A stretch of 46,994 nt of DNA from CANNDT01 sp945876205 (GTDB taxonomy: Bacteria; Acidobacteriota; Vicinamibacteria; Vicinamibacterales; UBA2999). The notes beneath the pieces were generated by a model that worked only from the letters and a program-made list of their open reading frames with translations, did not search any database and was not told the origin of the DNA. A program made the translations under genes and the position numbers. The stretch's first letter is position 1; every line of letters begins with the position of its first letter. Shown one piece after another: positions 23,849 through 32,155 of the stretch. The DNA lies in the NCBI GenBank assembly GCA_947503365.1, contig CANNDT010000031.1, positions 1 to 46,994 of the forward strand, given 5' to 3'.

Positions 23849-25193
23849 ATCACTGGCGGAATGGCTGGCGGCAGCCAGGACCGATGACTTCCCACCCGAG
23901 GCGATCGAGACGGCGCGAACGCTCTTTCTCGACGTGGCCGGGCTCTGCGTCGCGGCGCGGCACGAGCCGTACATCTCGGCGACGCTCGAGGCCACCGATC
24001 GCGGCGGCGCGTGCACCGCACTCGGTCATGCCGGCGCGTTCGACGCGTTCGGCGCCGCGCTCGTGAACGGCACAGCCGCGCACGGAGAGGACTTCGACGA
24101 TACGTTCGAAGGCGGGCCTGTTCATTCAGGCGCCGTGATCGTACCGGCCGTCCTCGCCGCCTGCGAACGGGAGCACCTGGGTGGCGACCGGCTCCTCGTC
24201 GGCATGGTCACGGGCGTCGAGCTCCTGTGCCGTCTCAGCCTGGTCGCGCCTCAAGCCACGCACAAGGCGGGCTTTCATCCAACCGCGGTGTTCGGGGCGA
24301 TCGCGGCCGCGGGTGCTGTGGGCGCCGCGCTGGGTCTGCCCAAAGCCGCGATCGCCTCGGCGCTCGGCATCGCCGGCAGCATGGCCTCCGGCATCATCGA
24401 GTACCTGGCCGAAGGCACCTGGACCAAGCGGATGCATGCCGGCTGGGCCGCGCAGTCCGGCGTGCGCGCGGCGCTGATGGCGCGCGGAGGCTTTCTCGGG
24501 CCGCGCACGGTGCTCGATGGCAGGCACGGCTTCTATCGCGCGTTCGCCCCGTCGGTGCCGCCGAACTTCGAGCCGCTGCTCGCCGATCTCGGCCGGCGCT
24601 GGGTGATGCCGTCCATCGCGTTCAAGCCGTACGCCTGCGGGACGATGACGCAGCCGTTCATCGACTGCGCGATCGCGCTGGCCGGCGACGGCGTCCGCGC
24701 CGAAGACATCAGCCGCATCGAGTGCGAGGCAGCCGAAGGCACGGTGCACCGCCTGTGGGAACCGCTGGCCACGAAGTACCGGCCGCCCACGCCGTACGCG
24801 GCGAAGTTCAGCACCCCTTTCTGCATGGCCGTCGGATTTCTCGACGGCCGGGCCGGATTTGCGCAGTTCACCGCCGATCGCATTCAGGATCCCACCGTGC
24901 TCGGCCTTGCGACGAAGATCCGCTACACGATCAATCCCCACGACGAGTACCCGCGCAATTTCACGGGCCACCTGCGCGCCACGTTGAACGATGGCAGCCA
25001 GCGCGAATTCCGGCAGCCCTACATGCGCGGCGGGGCGCATGCGCCGCTCCCCACGGCGGAGCTGGAGTCGAAGTTCAGGGACAACGCGCGCTTCGGCGGC
25101 TGGAGTCACACGATCGCGGAGCGTCTCCTGCGTGTGTCTGCGGATTTGTTTTCACAACCACGACTGGACGGTTTGGCGGAGTTTCGATCATGA
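23835..25193 (+). CDS. MmgE/PrpD family protein
   Basis: A 452-residue protein of the 2-methylcitrate dehydratase/cis-aconitate decarboxylase family. Visible landmarks are the N-terminal helical half (FPPEAIETARTLFLDVAGLC), the conserved HGEDFDDTFEGGPVHSGAVI, VELLCRLSLVAP, THKAGFHPTAVFG, FKPYACGTMTQPFIDCAIAL, and YAAKFSTPFCMAVGFLDG. PrpD enzymes dehydrate 2-methylcitrate; relatives decarboxylate cis-aconitate or isomerise other tricarboxylates. Together with a Tct transporter this suggests a di- or tricarboxylate substrate. No prpB/prpC is nearby, so the propionate pathway proper is not indicated. It overlaps tctA by 14 bp and the SDR by 4 bp (ATGA). Confidence 0.9.
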   Translation: MHAAESLAEWLAAARTDDFPPEAIETARTLFLDVAGLCVAARHEPYISATLEATDRGGACTALGHAGAFDAFGAALVNGTAAHGEDFDDTFEGGPVHSGAVIVPAVLAACEREHLGGDRLLVGMVTGVELLCRLSLVAPQATHKAGFHPTAVFGAIAAAGAVGAALGLPKAAIASALGIAGSMASGIIEYLAEGTWTKRMHAGWAAQSGVRAALMARGGFLGPRTVLDGRHGFYRAFAPSVPPNFEPLLADLGRRWVMPSIAFKPYACGTMTQPFIDCAIALAGDGVRAEDISRIECEAAEGTVHRLWEPLATKYRPPTPYAAKFSTPFCMAVGFLDGRAGFAQFTADRIQDPTVLGLATKIRYTINPHDEYPRNFTGHLRATLNDGSQREFRQPYMRGGAHAPLPTAELESKFRDNARFGGWSHTIAERLLRVSADLFSQPRLDGLAEFRS

Positions 25194-25942
25194 GTAAAGA
25201 GCAGGTATTGGCAGGGCGCGTGGCGGTGGTCACCGGCAGCGCGCGAAATATCGGCCGTGCGATCGCGCTCGACCTTGCGCGCGCCGGCGCCGCGGTGATC
25301 GTCAATGCCCGCAGCGCCGCGGCCGATGCGGAAGCGGTCGCCGCCGAGATCCGGCAAGCCGGCGGCCAGGCGGCCGTGAAGATTGCCGACGTCACCGATC
25401 CGGCGGCTGTGGAGGCGCTCATTGCCGCTGCGGTGTCGTCGTTCGGACGGCTCGACTTCCTGGTCAACAACGCCAGCGTCCGCCGCGAGGTCGACTTCGC
25501 GGCGCTCGACTACCGCGAGTGGCGGGAGATCCTGGGACTGACGCTGGACGGGGCGTACCTGTGCTGCCACGCGGCGCTCCCCCACCTCATCGCATCAGGC
25601 GCGGGCACGATCGTGAACATCGGCGGGCTGTCGTCACACACGGGTGCCACGAGGCGCGCGCACGTCATTGCCGCGAAGGCGGGGCTCTCGGGGCTGACGC
25701 GCGCGCTCGCGCACGACCTCGCGGCGCACAACATCACGGTGAACTGCGTGGCTCCAGGCCTGATCGAGACGGTGCGCGCCTCTGGACAGGAGCCGGCGCA
25801 CCACGCGGTTCACAAGACGCCCGGCGGCCGACGCGGAACGCCTGACGAGGTCGCCGCCCTCGTCGGCTTTCTATGCGGGCCGGATGCGCGCTACATCACC
25901 GGCCAGACGATTCACGCCAACGGCGGCGCGTTCATGGCGTGA
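25190..25942 (+). CDS. SDR family protein lacking the catalytic Tyr
   Basis: A 250-residue classical-type short-chain dehydrogenase/reductase fold: cofactor loop TGSARNIG (15-22), DVTD (67-70), NNAS (93-96), IVNIGGLSS with a Ser near 148, and the C-terminal PGLIET ... ITGQTIHANGG. In the active site Y-x-x-x-K is replaced: the Lys is K163 in AHVIAAKAGL, and the position four before it is Val159, with His158 next to it. Relatives with RAHV(V/I)xAKAG share this change, so it is a subfamily trait, not an error. It may bind NAD(P) and act by another mechanism or another acid (His158). It is the last gene of the operon, starting in ATGA overlap with the MmgE/PrpD gene. Confidence 0.85.
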   Translation: MSKEQVLAGRVAVVTGSARNIGRAIALDLARAGAAVIVNARSAAADAEAVAAEIRQAGGQAAVKIADVTDPAAVEALIAAAVSSFGRLDFLVNNASVRREVDFAALDYREWREILGLTLDGAYLCCHAALPHLIASGAGTIVNIGGLSSHTGATRRAHVIAAKAGLSGLTRALAHDLAAHNITVNCVAPGLIETVRASGQEPAHHAVHKTPGGRRGTPDEVAALVGFLCGPDARYITGQTIHANGGAFMA

Positions 25943-25994
25943 GCCGGATTGCCCGCAGGGTGGCGGACCGCGTGATGGGCGACGCTCGATTTAG

Positions 25995-28112
25995 TCAGAA
26001 CTGGGTCGTGATCGACAGGCGGACGGCGCGCGGCGAACCGGGCGTGATGTTGTTGTTGCTGTGGGCCGACGCGTAATACGCCGTATCGAACAGGTTTTCG
26101 ATGTTCAGCTGGCCGCGGAGCGGCTTGGCGAGACCGACGAACACAGCCGCGTCAACCCGCGTGAACGCCGGCAGCGTTACCGCGTTGTCGGTTGACGCGA
26201 AGATCGATCCGCGATGAATCAGGCCCAGCCCAGCGCCGACTCGAGGCGACACGTCATAGCGGTTCCACACCGAGTAGCTATGGGCCGGCAGCTGCGCCAG
26301 CCTGGCGCCGGCGAGCACCGTGGCCGACTGCGTGCGCGTAATCGTCCCTTCCTGGTACGCGTAGCCACCGAGCACGCTCCACGCGCTGGTCACTGCCCCA
26401 CCCATCCCGATCTCGATCCCCTGGGTCCGCTGGCCGTCGACGAGCAGCGTCCGCGTCGGGTCGGCCGGATCGGTGATGGCCACGTTGCTCCGGTCAAGCC
26501 GGTACGCGGCCATCGTGAATGACAGCGCGCGCCGCACGTCCCATTTCGCGCCCACCTCGTAGTTCGTGAACACCTCTGGATCGAGCGCCTGATTGGTCAG
26601 GCTCAACGACGACAGCTGCTCGCCCGCCCGCGGCTGGTATGACAGCGAATAGCTCGAATAGAGCGACACGGGCTCCGCGGGCTTGATGACGACGCCGAGG
26701 CGGGGCGAGAGGAGATTGTCGTCGCTGCGAAACCGAGCGGCGCTGCGATTGTTGAGGAAGTCCACCTCGAACCGGTCGTAGCGCAGGCCAGCCACCGCTT
26801 CGAGATAGCGGCCAAGCCGCATCTGATCCTGCACGTAGCCGGCCGCGACGGTGGCGACACCCTGGTTGTTGGCATCGGTGCCGCTTGGCTGAAACGTCAT
26901 GCGCTGCGATGTGGTCGGATCGCTCACCGGCAGATTCAGCGTCGTCGTCGTTGGCGAGATCGACGTGAAGAACGCCGTCGTCCGCAGGTTATCGCTCTGC
27001 TGTCGGCCGGCCTCGACCCCGGCGGCGAGGCGATGCGTGATGCCTGCTGCGCGCAGCGTCCACAATACGTCGGTCTGATTGAAGAGGTTCGTGCGCACGG
27101 CCGCGTCGTTGTACCCCGAGATGCTCACGGTGGTGCCCGCCGCGTTCACCGCCCCTGGAAACACGTTCTGGTAGAACTTGTCGTAGAGCGCCATCTGCGT
27201 GTGGCTTCGCAGCAGGACGCCGGCGCCGAAATCGTGTTCGACCGCCGCGTTGACCGCGTTGACCGTCGCCTCGGTGAAGCTCTCATCCGCGTTGCCGAAG
27301 AAGGTGGACGCGTCCGTCTGCACCGGCTTGCCCGCGAACGACGGAACGCCGCGATCGGCGGTACGCCTGTCGTGGAAGTATTCGTACCCGAGGCGGATCA
27401 TGGTGTTCTGACCGAGGCCGGCCGCGAACGTCGGGTTGATCCCCTGGCGCTCGACCGTGACACCTTTGCGGTAGGTTCCCGAGTCTTCGATGAGGCCGGT
27501 CAGCCGGTACGCCGAAGTGCTGCTGATCTGATCTCCCAGGTCTGCCGTGAACCTCCGGTTGGCCCACGAGCCGACCTGGAGCGACGCCTCGCGCGTGCGC
27601 CTCCAGTCAGGCTGTTTGGTCACGCGGTTGATCACGCCGCCGACGCCGCCGCGCCCAAACACCATCGCGTTGGGCCCCTTGATGGCCTCCACCCGGTCGA
27701 CGTTGTAGAGATCGCGGAAGTACTGCACGTCGTCGCGAATGCCATCGACGAAAAAGCTCCCCGTCGCCGTATTGCCGCGCAGCACCGGGGCGTCGCGGTT
27801 GCCTTCGCCCTGTGCGATGCCGACGCCCGGCATGTAGCGTGCGACGTCGCCAATCCCCTGCATGCTCATGCTGCGGATCTGCGCGCTGGTCACGACCGTG
27901 ACGGATTGAGGTACGTCGCGAAGGGGCGTGGCCGTCTTCGTGGCGCTCCGGGTCTCCATCTCAGGGGGCACCGTTCCCTGCACCGTGACGTGCTCGGTGA
28001 CGGTCACGCCGGCCGTTTGCGGGCCTGACGCGGTCTGGGCCGACGCGGCCGAGGAGACGCCGTCGCCGGGGATAAGACCAAGAAATAAGGCGAACACGAT
28101 GAAATGGCGCAC
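25995..28112 (-). CDS. TonB-dependent catecholate-type siderophore receptor
   Basis: A complete outer-membrane receptor of about 705 residues. After a signal peptide (MRHFIVFALFLGLIPGDG..., ending SAQ) comes a TonB-box-like VTVTEHVTVQG, the plug (LRDVPQSVTVVTSAQIRS, MPGVGIAQGEGNRDAPVLRG, FFVDGIRDDVQYFRD, VEAIKGPNAMVFGRGGVGG) and a 22-strand-type barrel ending RAVRLSITTQF with the terminal Phe required for BAM. No STN domain, unlike the first receptor. Plug signatures match Fiu/CirA-like catecholate receptors. The start is GTG with GGAGG 8 nt upstream; an ATG five codons earlier contains that GGAGG. A palindromic operator-like site lies about 45 bp upstream, shared with the divergent PepSY gene. 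Confidence 0.93.
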   Translation of the reverse strand: MRHFIVFALFLGLIPGDGVSSAASAQTASGPQTAGVTVTEHVTVQGTVPPEMETRSATKTATPLRDVPQSVTVVTSAQIRSMSMQGIGDVARYMPGVGIAQGEGNRDAPVLRGNTATGSFFVDGIRDDVQYFRDLYNVDRVEAIKGPNAMVFGRGGVGGVINRVTKQPDWRRTREASLQVGSWANRRFTADLGDQISSTSAYRLTGLIEDSGTYRKGVTVERQGINPTFAAGLGQNTMIRLGYEYFHDRRTADRGVPSFAGKPVQTDASTFFGNADESFTEATVNAVNAAVEHDFGAGVLLRSHTQMALYDKFYQNVFPGAVNAAGTTVSISGYNDAAVRTNLFNQTDVLWTLRAAGITHRLAAGVEAGRQQSDNLRTTAFFTSISPTTTTLNLPVSDPTTSQRMTFQPSGTDANNQGVATVAAGYVQDQMRLGRYLEAVAGLRYDRFEVDFLNNRSAARFRSDDNLLSPRLGVVIKPAEPVSLYSSYSLSYQPRAGEQLSSLSLTNQALDPEVFTNYEVGAKWDVRRALSFTMAAYRLDRSNVAITDPADPTRTLLVDGQRTQGIEIGMGGAVTSAWSVLGGYAYQEGTITRTQSATVLAGARLAQLPAHSYSVWNRYDVSPRVGAGLGLIHRGSIFASTDNAVTLPAFTRVDAAVFVGLAKPLRGQLNIENLFDTAYYASAHSNNNITPGSPRAVRLSITTQF

Positions 28113-28157
28113 GATTAAGGCCTCCACATACCCGATGACTTCGGTCGGCGTTAGGCA

Positions 28158-28184
28158 TGATACTGAGACTCCATCTCAGAATCA
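28158..28184. promoter_or_regulatory. operator-like inverted repeat between receptor and PepSY genes
   Basis: TGATACTGAGA and TCTCAGAATCA form an 11-bp inverted repeat (10 of 11 paired) around CTCCA. The inner TGAGACT-C-CATCTCA matches the palindrome at 3081-3095 in 13 of 15 positions. It lies in the divergent promoter region, 45 bp before the receptor start and about 105 bp before the PepSY start. Iron control by a Fur-type repressor is inferred. Confidence 0.55.
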
Positions 28185-28200
28185 AGCCCCCTCCGTTGGA

Positions 28201-28223
28201 GGAACCAGGAATCCGGAACCCGA
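28201..28223 (+). repeat. dispersed GGAACCAGGAA-type repeat, copy 1
   Basis: GGAACCAGGAA-TC-CGGAACCCGA differs from the copy at 35208-35230 only at two central bases (CG there). Both are in short intergenic DNA. The internal GGAACC/CGGAACCC units look like a degenerate tandem repeat. Confidence 0.55.
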
Positions 28224-28288
28224 ACCCTGAACGTGCGTTCAGCGAATCTTCAGGTGCGCTGCTCCCCATTCGTCGCTATATTCCCCTC

Positions 28289-29851
28289 GTGGCACAACCG
28301 CTTGCGCAGACGGTTACACGGGTCGCGATCTTCGTGCACCGCTGGCTGGGGATCGCACTCTGCCTCCTCTTCCTTCTGTGGTTCCCGTCGGGCATCGGGA
28401 TGATGTACTGGAACTTCCCCAGCGTCTCCGCCGCGGACAGACTCGAGCGGGCACCGGCGCTGGACGCCGCGACGGTCCGCCTCTCTCCCGCCGAGGCGTG
28501 GGCCACGCTCGGCAGGCCAGAGGCCCCGTCGGAGGTCCGCCTCAATACCTTTGATGGCCGGCCCGCGTACCGCTTCGTGAACGGCTTCGGCGAGGTCGAC
28601 ATCGTCTATGCCGACACCGGAGAGCCGCAGGCCGAGGTGTCGAAGGCGATGATGCTTCGCGTCGCCTCGGTCTGGACTGGACAGCCGCCAGCGACGCCGA
28701 CGATCGCGGAAATGCAGGACGTCGATCAATGGACGGTGCAGGGACTCCGCGGCAGCCCCGTGTGGAAGTACTCGTGGCCGAGCGGCGATCAGGTGTACGT
28801 GTCGCAGGCGACCGGCGAGGTCGTGCAGTACACCAACACGTCCTCACGGCTTGGCGCCTACCTGGGACCCATCACGCACTGGCTCTACTTCACGCCCATC
28901 AGAAAGCATGCCCCCGAGTGGAGCGCCGTCGTCATCTGGACGTCGGCCATCGGCACCGGGGCGGCGCTGCTCGGTGTGGCCATCGGCGCCTGGATGTATT
29001 CGCCGAGAAAGCGCTACCGCAACGCTGGCGCGCCCACCAGCATCCCCTACCGCGGGCAGAAACGCCTGCACACCGTCTTCGGGCTCATCTTCGGCGTGGC
29101 CGCGGCCACGTGGGCTTTCAGCGGAATGCTGACGATGGATCCGTTTCCACTGGATAACGACCCGTCCGACAGCGAAGTGACCACCGGCGTCGCAATCGAG
29201 CAGGCGCTTCGCGGACGCACGCTGTTGACCGATTTCGCGGCAAAGGATCCGCGCGTCGCGCTCGCCCAGATGGCCGATCGTCCCGTCAAGCAACTGGAAC
29301 TGGCCACGGTAGCCGGCGAGCCGGTCTACATGGCGACGCTTGCAGGAGGCGAGACGCACCACGTCCCGCTCGACGGCGCGCCGCGCGACGAATTCGATCG
29401 TCGACGGCTGATCGACCTGGTCACGAAGGCGTCACAACCTGCCGGCGTATCCGACGTCCGCGTCATCGACCAGTACGACCGGTACTATCTCGATCGCCGC
29501 CGCGAGCGTCCGCTGCCCGTCATCCTCGCGCGCGTCAACGACGAGGGCGGGAGCCGCTATTACATCGATCCGAAGACGGGGCTGATCGCCGGCACGTACA
29601 ACGCGCGCAACTGGTTCTCGCGGTGGGTGTATCACGCGCTGCACTCGTTTGATTTCCCGTGGCTTTACAACTACCGGCCGGCATGGGACATCGTGGTGAT
29701 CACGTTTATGCTTGGTGGAACGTTTCTGTGTGTCACGGCGCTGGTGCTTGCGTGGCGAGCACTGGGCCGCACGCTCGGCCGCGCGTTTGCAGGAGGTGCG
29801 GCGGGCCGCGCTGCGATCGTCAGCGACGACCTTGTTATCGGGGCGGATTAG
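28289..29851 (+). CDS. PepSY-domain inner-membrane protein
   Basis: About 520 residues, with TM1 just inside the start (VAIFVHRWLGIALCLLFLLW), PepSY-like repeats in periplasmic sections (NTFDGRPAYRFVNG, YIDPKTGLIAGTYNARNWFS), a TM near residue 230 (AVVIWTSAIGTGAALLGVAI), another after RGQKRLHTVFGLIFGVAAAT, and a last one (DIVVITFMLGGTFLCVTALV). Conserved His in HRWLG, KRLHTVFG and YHALHSFDFPWLY could bind haem or metal. This long type is larger than PiuB. I place the start at GTG (Val in LVAQPLAQ); no clear ribosome site, and an upstream ATG is possible but adds a repeat-derived leader. Divergent partner of the siderophore receptor; probably iron reduction or release after uptake. Confidence 0.85.
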   Translation: MAQPLAQTVTRVAIFVHRWLGIALCLLFLLWFPSGIGMMYWNFPSVSAADRLERAPALDAATVRLSPAEAWATLGRPEAPSEVRLNTFDGRPAYRFVNGFGEVDIVYADTGEPQAEVSKAMMLRVASVWTGQPPATPTIAEMQDVDQWTVQGLRGSPVWKYSWPSGDQVYVSQATGEVVQYTNTSSRLGAYLGPITHWLYFTPIRKHAPEWSAVVIWTSAIGTGAALLGVAIGAWMYSPRKRYRNAGAPTSIPYRGQKRLHTVFGLIFGVAAATWAFSGMLTMDPFPLDNDPSDSEVTTGVAIEQALRGRTLLTDFAAKDPRVALAQMADRPVKQLELATVAGEPVYMATLAGGETHHVPLDGAPRDEFDRRRLIDLVTKASQPAGVSDVRVIDQYDRYYLDRRRERPLPVILARVNDEGGSRYYIDPKTGLIAGTYNARNWFSRWVYHALHSFDFPWLYNYRPAWDIVVITFMLGGTFLCVTALVLAWRALGRTLGRAFAGGAAGRAAIVSDDLVIGAD

Positions 29852-29914
29852 CAGCGTCGTGGCTACGAACCTGATAATATTCCCCATCTCGCACGTATTT
29901 TTTCAGGAGACGAC

Positions 29915-31060
29915 ATGAAGCTCGGATTGAGACGCAGGTTGCTTGGTGCCACGACACTGCTATTTGTGTGTGTGCTGAGCATTCGGGTGACCGGCCAGGC
30001 CCCGGCACCGCAGATGGCCGAAGATGTCTTCAAGAACGTCACGGTACTCAAGGGGATTACCGTCAGCGAATTCATGGCGACGATGGGACTCTTTTCCGCC
30101 TCCCTTGGCATGTCCTGCCAGGACTGCCATGCCGCGGACGACTCAAAGTGGGAAAATTTCGCCGTCGATAACGCTCGAAAGCGAATGGCGCGCCGGATGA
30201 TCACGATGATGGCCGAGATCAACAAGGCCCAATTCGGCGGACGGCAGATGGTGACCTGTTACTCGTGTCATCGCGGTGCCGATCGTCCACGGACGGGGGT
30301 CGGCATCCTGGAAACACTCTACGGACCGCCGCCGGAGAACCCGAACTACGTTATCGCGCAGGCGCCGAACATGCCGACGGCCGAGTCGATTCTCGACAAA
30401 TACATCCAGGCGCTCGGCGGCGCCCAGCGGCTTGCGGCTCTGACCAGCTACACCGCCACGGGCAAGTCCGTCGGGTACGGGCCCGAAAGCGCTGAGGACC
30501 GCCCCGCCGAGATCTACGCCAAGGCGCCGAATCAGCTGTCGACGGTCATTCACACCGGCAACGGGAACATCACCAAGACGCTGGATGGACGCAACGTGTG
30601 GATCGCGGCGCCCCTTCGGCAGCCGCAGCCGGTGATGACGCTGGGTGGAAAGGAACTGGACGCCGCCAAGATCGACGGGGTGCTGGCGTTCCCCGGGCAG
30701 ATCAAGCAGGCGCTGACCAAGTGGCGCACTGGCTTTCCGACCCTCGTCAACGACAAGGACGTGGACGTCGTCCAGGGCGACACCGCCGACGGCGCGGTCG
30801 TGACGCTCTACTTCGACCAGCAGTCGGGTCTGCTCGAGCGGCACATGCGCTATACGGAGTCGCCGGTCGGCCCCCTCGTCACCCAGGTGGATTACTCGGA
30901 CTACCGGGACGTGGCGGGCGTGAAGATGCCCTACAAGTTCACCGTGACGTGGCTCGATGGACGCGAACAGGTCGAACTGACGCAGATTCGCCCGAACGTC
31001 GCCGTTGACGCCTCGAGGTTCGCGCGACCGGATCCGACAACCGCGCCTGCGAGACGGTAG
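29915..31060 (+). CDS. diheme cytochrome c (reaction-centre cytochrome type) fused to a LolA-like domain
   Basis: A 381-residue exported protein (signal peptide to about residue 28). Residues ~35-150 are a photosynthetic-reaction-centre cytochrome c subunit-type module with two haem motifs, CQDCH (C68-H72) and CYSCH (C115-H119), the latter in VTCYSCHRGADRP. Residues ~155-375 form a beta-rich LolA/LppX-like domain (LDKYIQALGGAQRLAALTSY, TGNGNITKTLDGRNVWIA, VDYSDYRDVAGVKMPYKFTV). This fusion occurs in acidobacterial genomes without photosynthesis; its role is unknown, perhaps electron transfer tied to a lipid or lipoprotein ligand. Ribosome site AGGAGA is 6 nt before ATG. Convergent with the MBL gene, 9 bp away. 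Confidence 0.88.
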   Translation: MKLGLRRRLLGATTLLFVCVLSIRVTGQAPAPQMAEDVFKNVTVLKGITVSEFMATMGLFSASLGMSCQDCHAADDSKWENFAVDNARKRMARRMITMMAEINKAQFGGRQMVTCYSCHRGADRPRTGVGILETLYGPPPENPNYVIAQAPNMPTAESILDKYIQALGGAQRLAALTSYTATGKSVGYGPESAEDRPAEIYAKAPNQLSTVIHTGNGNITKTLDGRNVWIAAPLRQPQPVMTLGGKELDAAKIDGVLAFPGQIKQALTKWRTGFPTLVNDKDVDVVQGDTADGAVVTLYFDQQSGLLERHMRYTESPVGPLVTQVDYSDYRDVAGVKMPYKFTVTWLDGREQVELTQIRPNVAVDASRFARPDPTTAPARR

Positions 31061-31069
31061 CCGGAAGCC

Positions 31070-32104
31070 TCAGCGCGACGAGACCTGAGGACGGCCGTAC
31101 GACTTCGAAAAGCCCGTACGGCCGTTCGTCATCGTAAAGCTCCCATCCGTCTTTACTGACATCTTCAGCGAGTAGCCGTGGTCGGTCTCGTTGACGTTCG
31201 CGAGAAACTGATCCGGCGAATTGTGCGCGGCGCCGCCCGCCTCGGATCGGTGCAGTTGCCAGAGATCCTCGAGCCCGGGCGCGTCGCGCGCGATCTGCCA
31301 GTACTCCGGCTGTCCGCCCTTCTTCTCTCCGTTGTTCATCATCGTCACGCGCGCACGAATCGCGTGCACCAGCTGCGGCGCGCCCGAATTGTTGTCGCCG
31401 TGGCGCGTGGTGTGAAACACGTCGAACGTGCCAATGAGATTGTTGGGGCACACCAGTTGGTGCTCCATGTTCCACGTGAGGTCGGCGAGATCGAGCATCC
31501 GGAAGGCCCCGTAGCGCACGACCAGTCCGATTGATTCCTGGTTCTCGGGAGTCGGATCCGGCGTCTTCAGCTTGGCGTCCCGGCAGAGCGGGTTCGGCTG
31601 ACCCGCACCCGGCGCACCAGCCATCCGTGTCTTGATCAACCCCCCCGAAGCCGTCACCACCTGCACGTCGAGCCCTTCGAGCGGAATCGAATCGCCTGGC
31701 TTCGGCACGATCGCGCGTCCCCGGGCGCGGACCGGCTGGTAGGCGGCGTATCCGGTCACCCGGTTCGGCTGCAGCTCCACCGTGTAGCCACCGTGATCGA
31801 CAAAGTTACGGATCGGCAGACGATTCGCCAGCTCCGGCACGCCGCCGACGTGGTCGCCGTGATAGTGCGTAATCACCATGTAGTCGAGCATCGTCACGCC
31901 AGCCTGCTTGACGATGCCCGCGACGCGCTCGGCGTTGTTGGCAAAGCCCGCGTCGACGAGCATTGACTGGCCGGAGGGCAGTACGAAGAGCGTGGCCTGG
32001 CCGCCTTCGGTGTCCATGAAATAGATGTCGAGCGCGGCCTGCGCGCGAACCGCGACGACCGTCACAGCCAGGATCCCGGCGAGCAGGGGAAGCAGCTTCC
32101 TCAT
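31070..32104 (-). CDS. secreted metallo-beta-lactamase-fold hydrolase
   Basis: A 344-residue enzyme with a signal peptide (1-22). The MBL metal motif is HYHGDHVGG (H80, H82, D84, H85), preceded by the IYFMDTEGGQATLFVLPSGQ and LVDAGFANNAER strands that resemble the ComEC/Rec2-associated MBL group. Later ligands could be H in VFHTTRHGDNN and the region LVHAIRARV. Such proteins hydrolyse phosphodiesters, lactones or similar esters; the substrate is not evident. The start has GGAGG 5 nt upstream. It is divergent from the metzincin gene, with about 50 bp between starts. The 3' end contains a strong inverted repeat. Confidence 0.85.
   Translation of the reverse strand: MRKLLPLLAGILAVTVVAVRAQAALDIYFMDTEGGQATLFVLPSGQSMLVDAGFANNAERVAGIVKQAGVTMLDYMVITHYHGDHVGGVPELANRLPIRNFVDHGGYTVELQPNRVTGYAAYQPVRARGRAIVPKPGDSIPLEGLDVQVVTASGGLIKTRMAGAPGAGQPNPLCRDAKLKTPDPTPENQESIGLVVRYGAFRMLDLADLTWNMEHQLVCPNNLIGTFDVFHTTRHGDNNSGAPQLVHAIRARVTMMNNGEKKGGQPEYWQIARDAPGLEDLWQLHRSEAGGAAHNSPDQFLANVNETDHGYSLKMSVKTDGSFTMTNGRTGFSKSYGRPQVSSR
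31091..31125. terminator. 11-bp inverted repeat at a convergent gene pair
   Basis: ACGGCCGTACG and CGTACGGCCGT are perfect complements around a 13-base loop. The element lies 31 bp after the stop of the plus-strand cytochrome gene but inside the last codons of the opposing MBL gene. There is no T run, so intrinsic termination is uncertain; it could also slow or stabilise transcripts. Confidence 0.45.
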
Positions 32105-32155
32105 ATGACCTCCGGGCGCACCATAGCATAGGATGTGGGCGGTGAAACGACCCTG

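Noticed and set aside
24011..25193. Fusion of an Arg-rich segment to the SDR start
   Set aside because: The upstream part is a frame shadow of the MmgE/PrpD gene; the ATGA start gives a normal SDR N-terminus.
28113..28127. Upstream ATG start for the second receptor
   Set aside because: The codons after it contain the GGAGG that serves the GTG eight bases later, and the GTG start gives a cleaner signal peptide.
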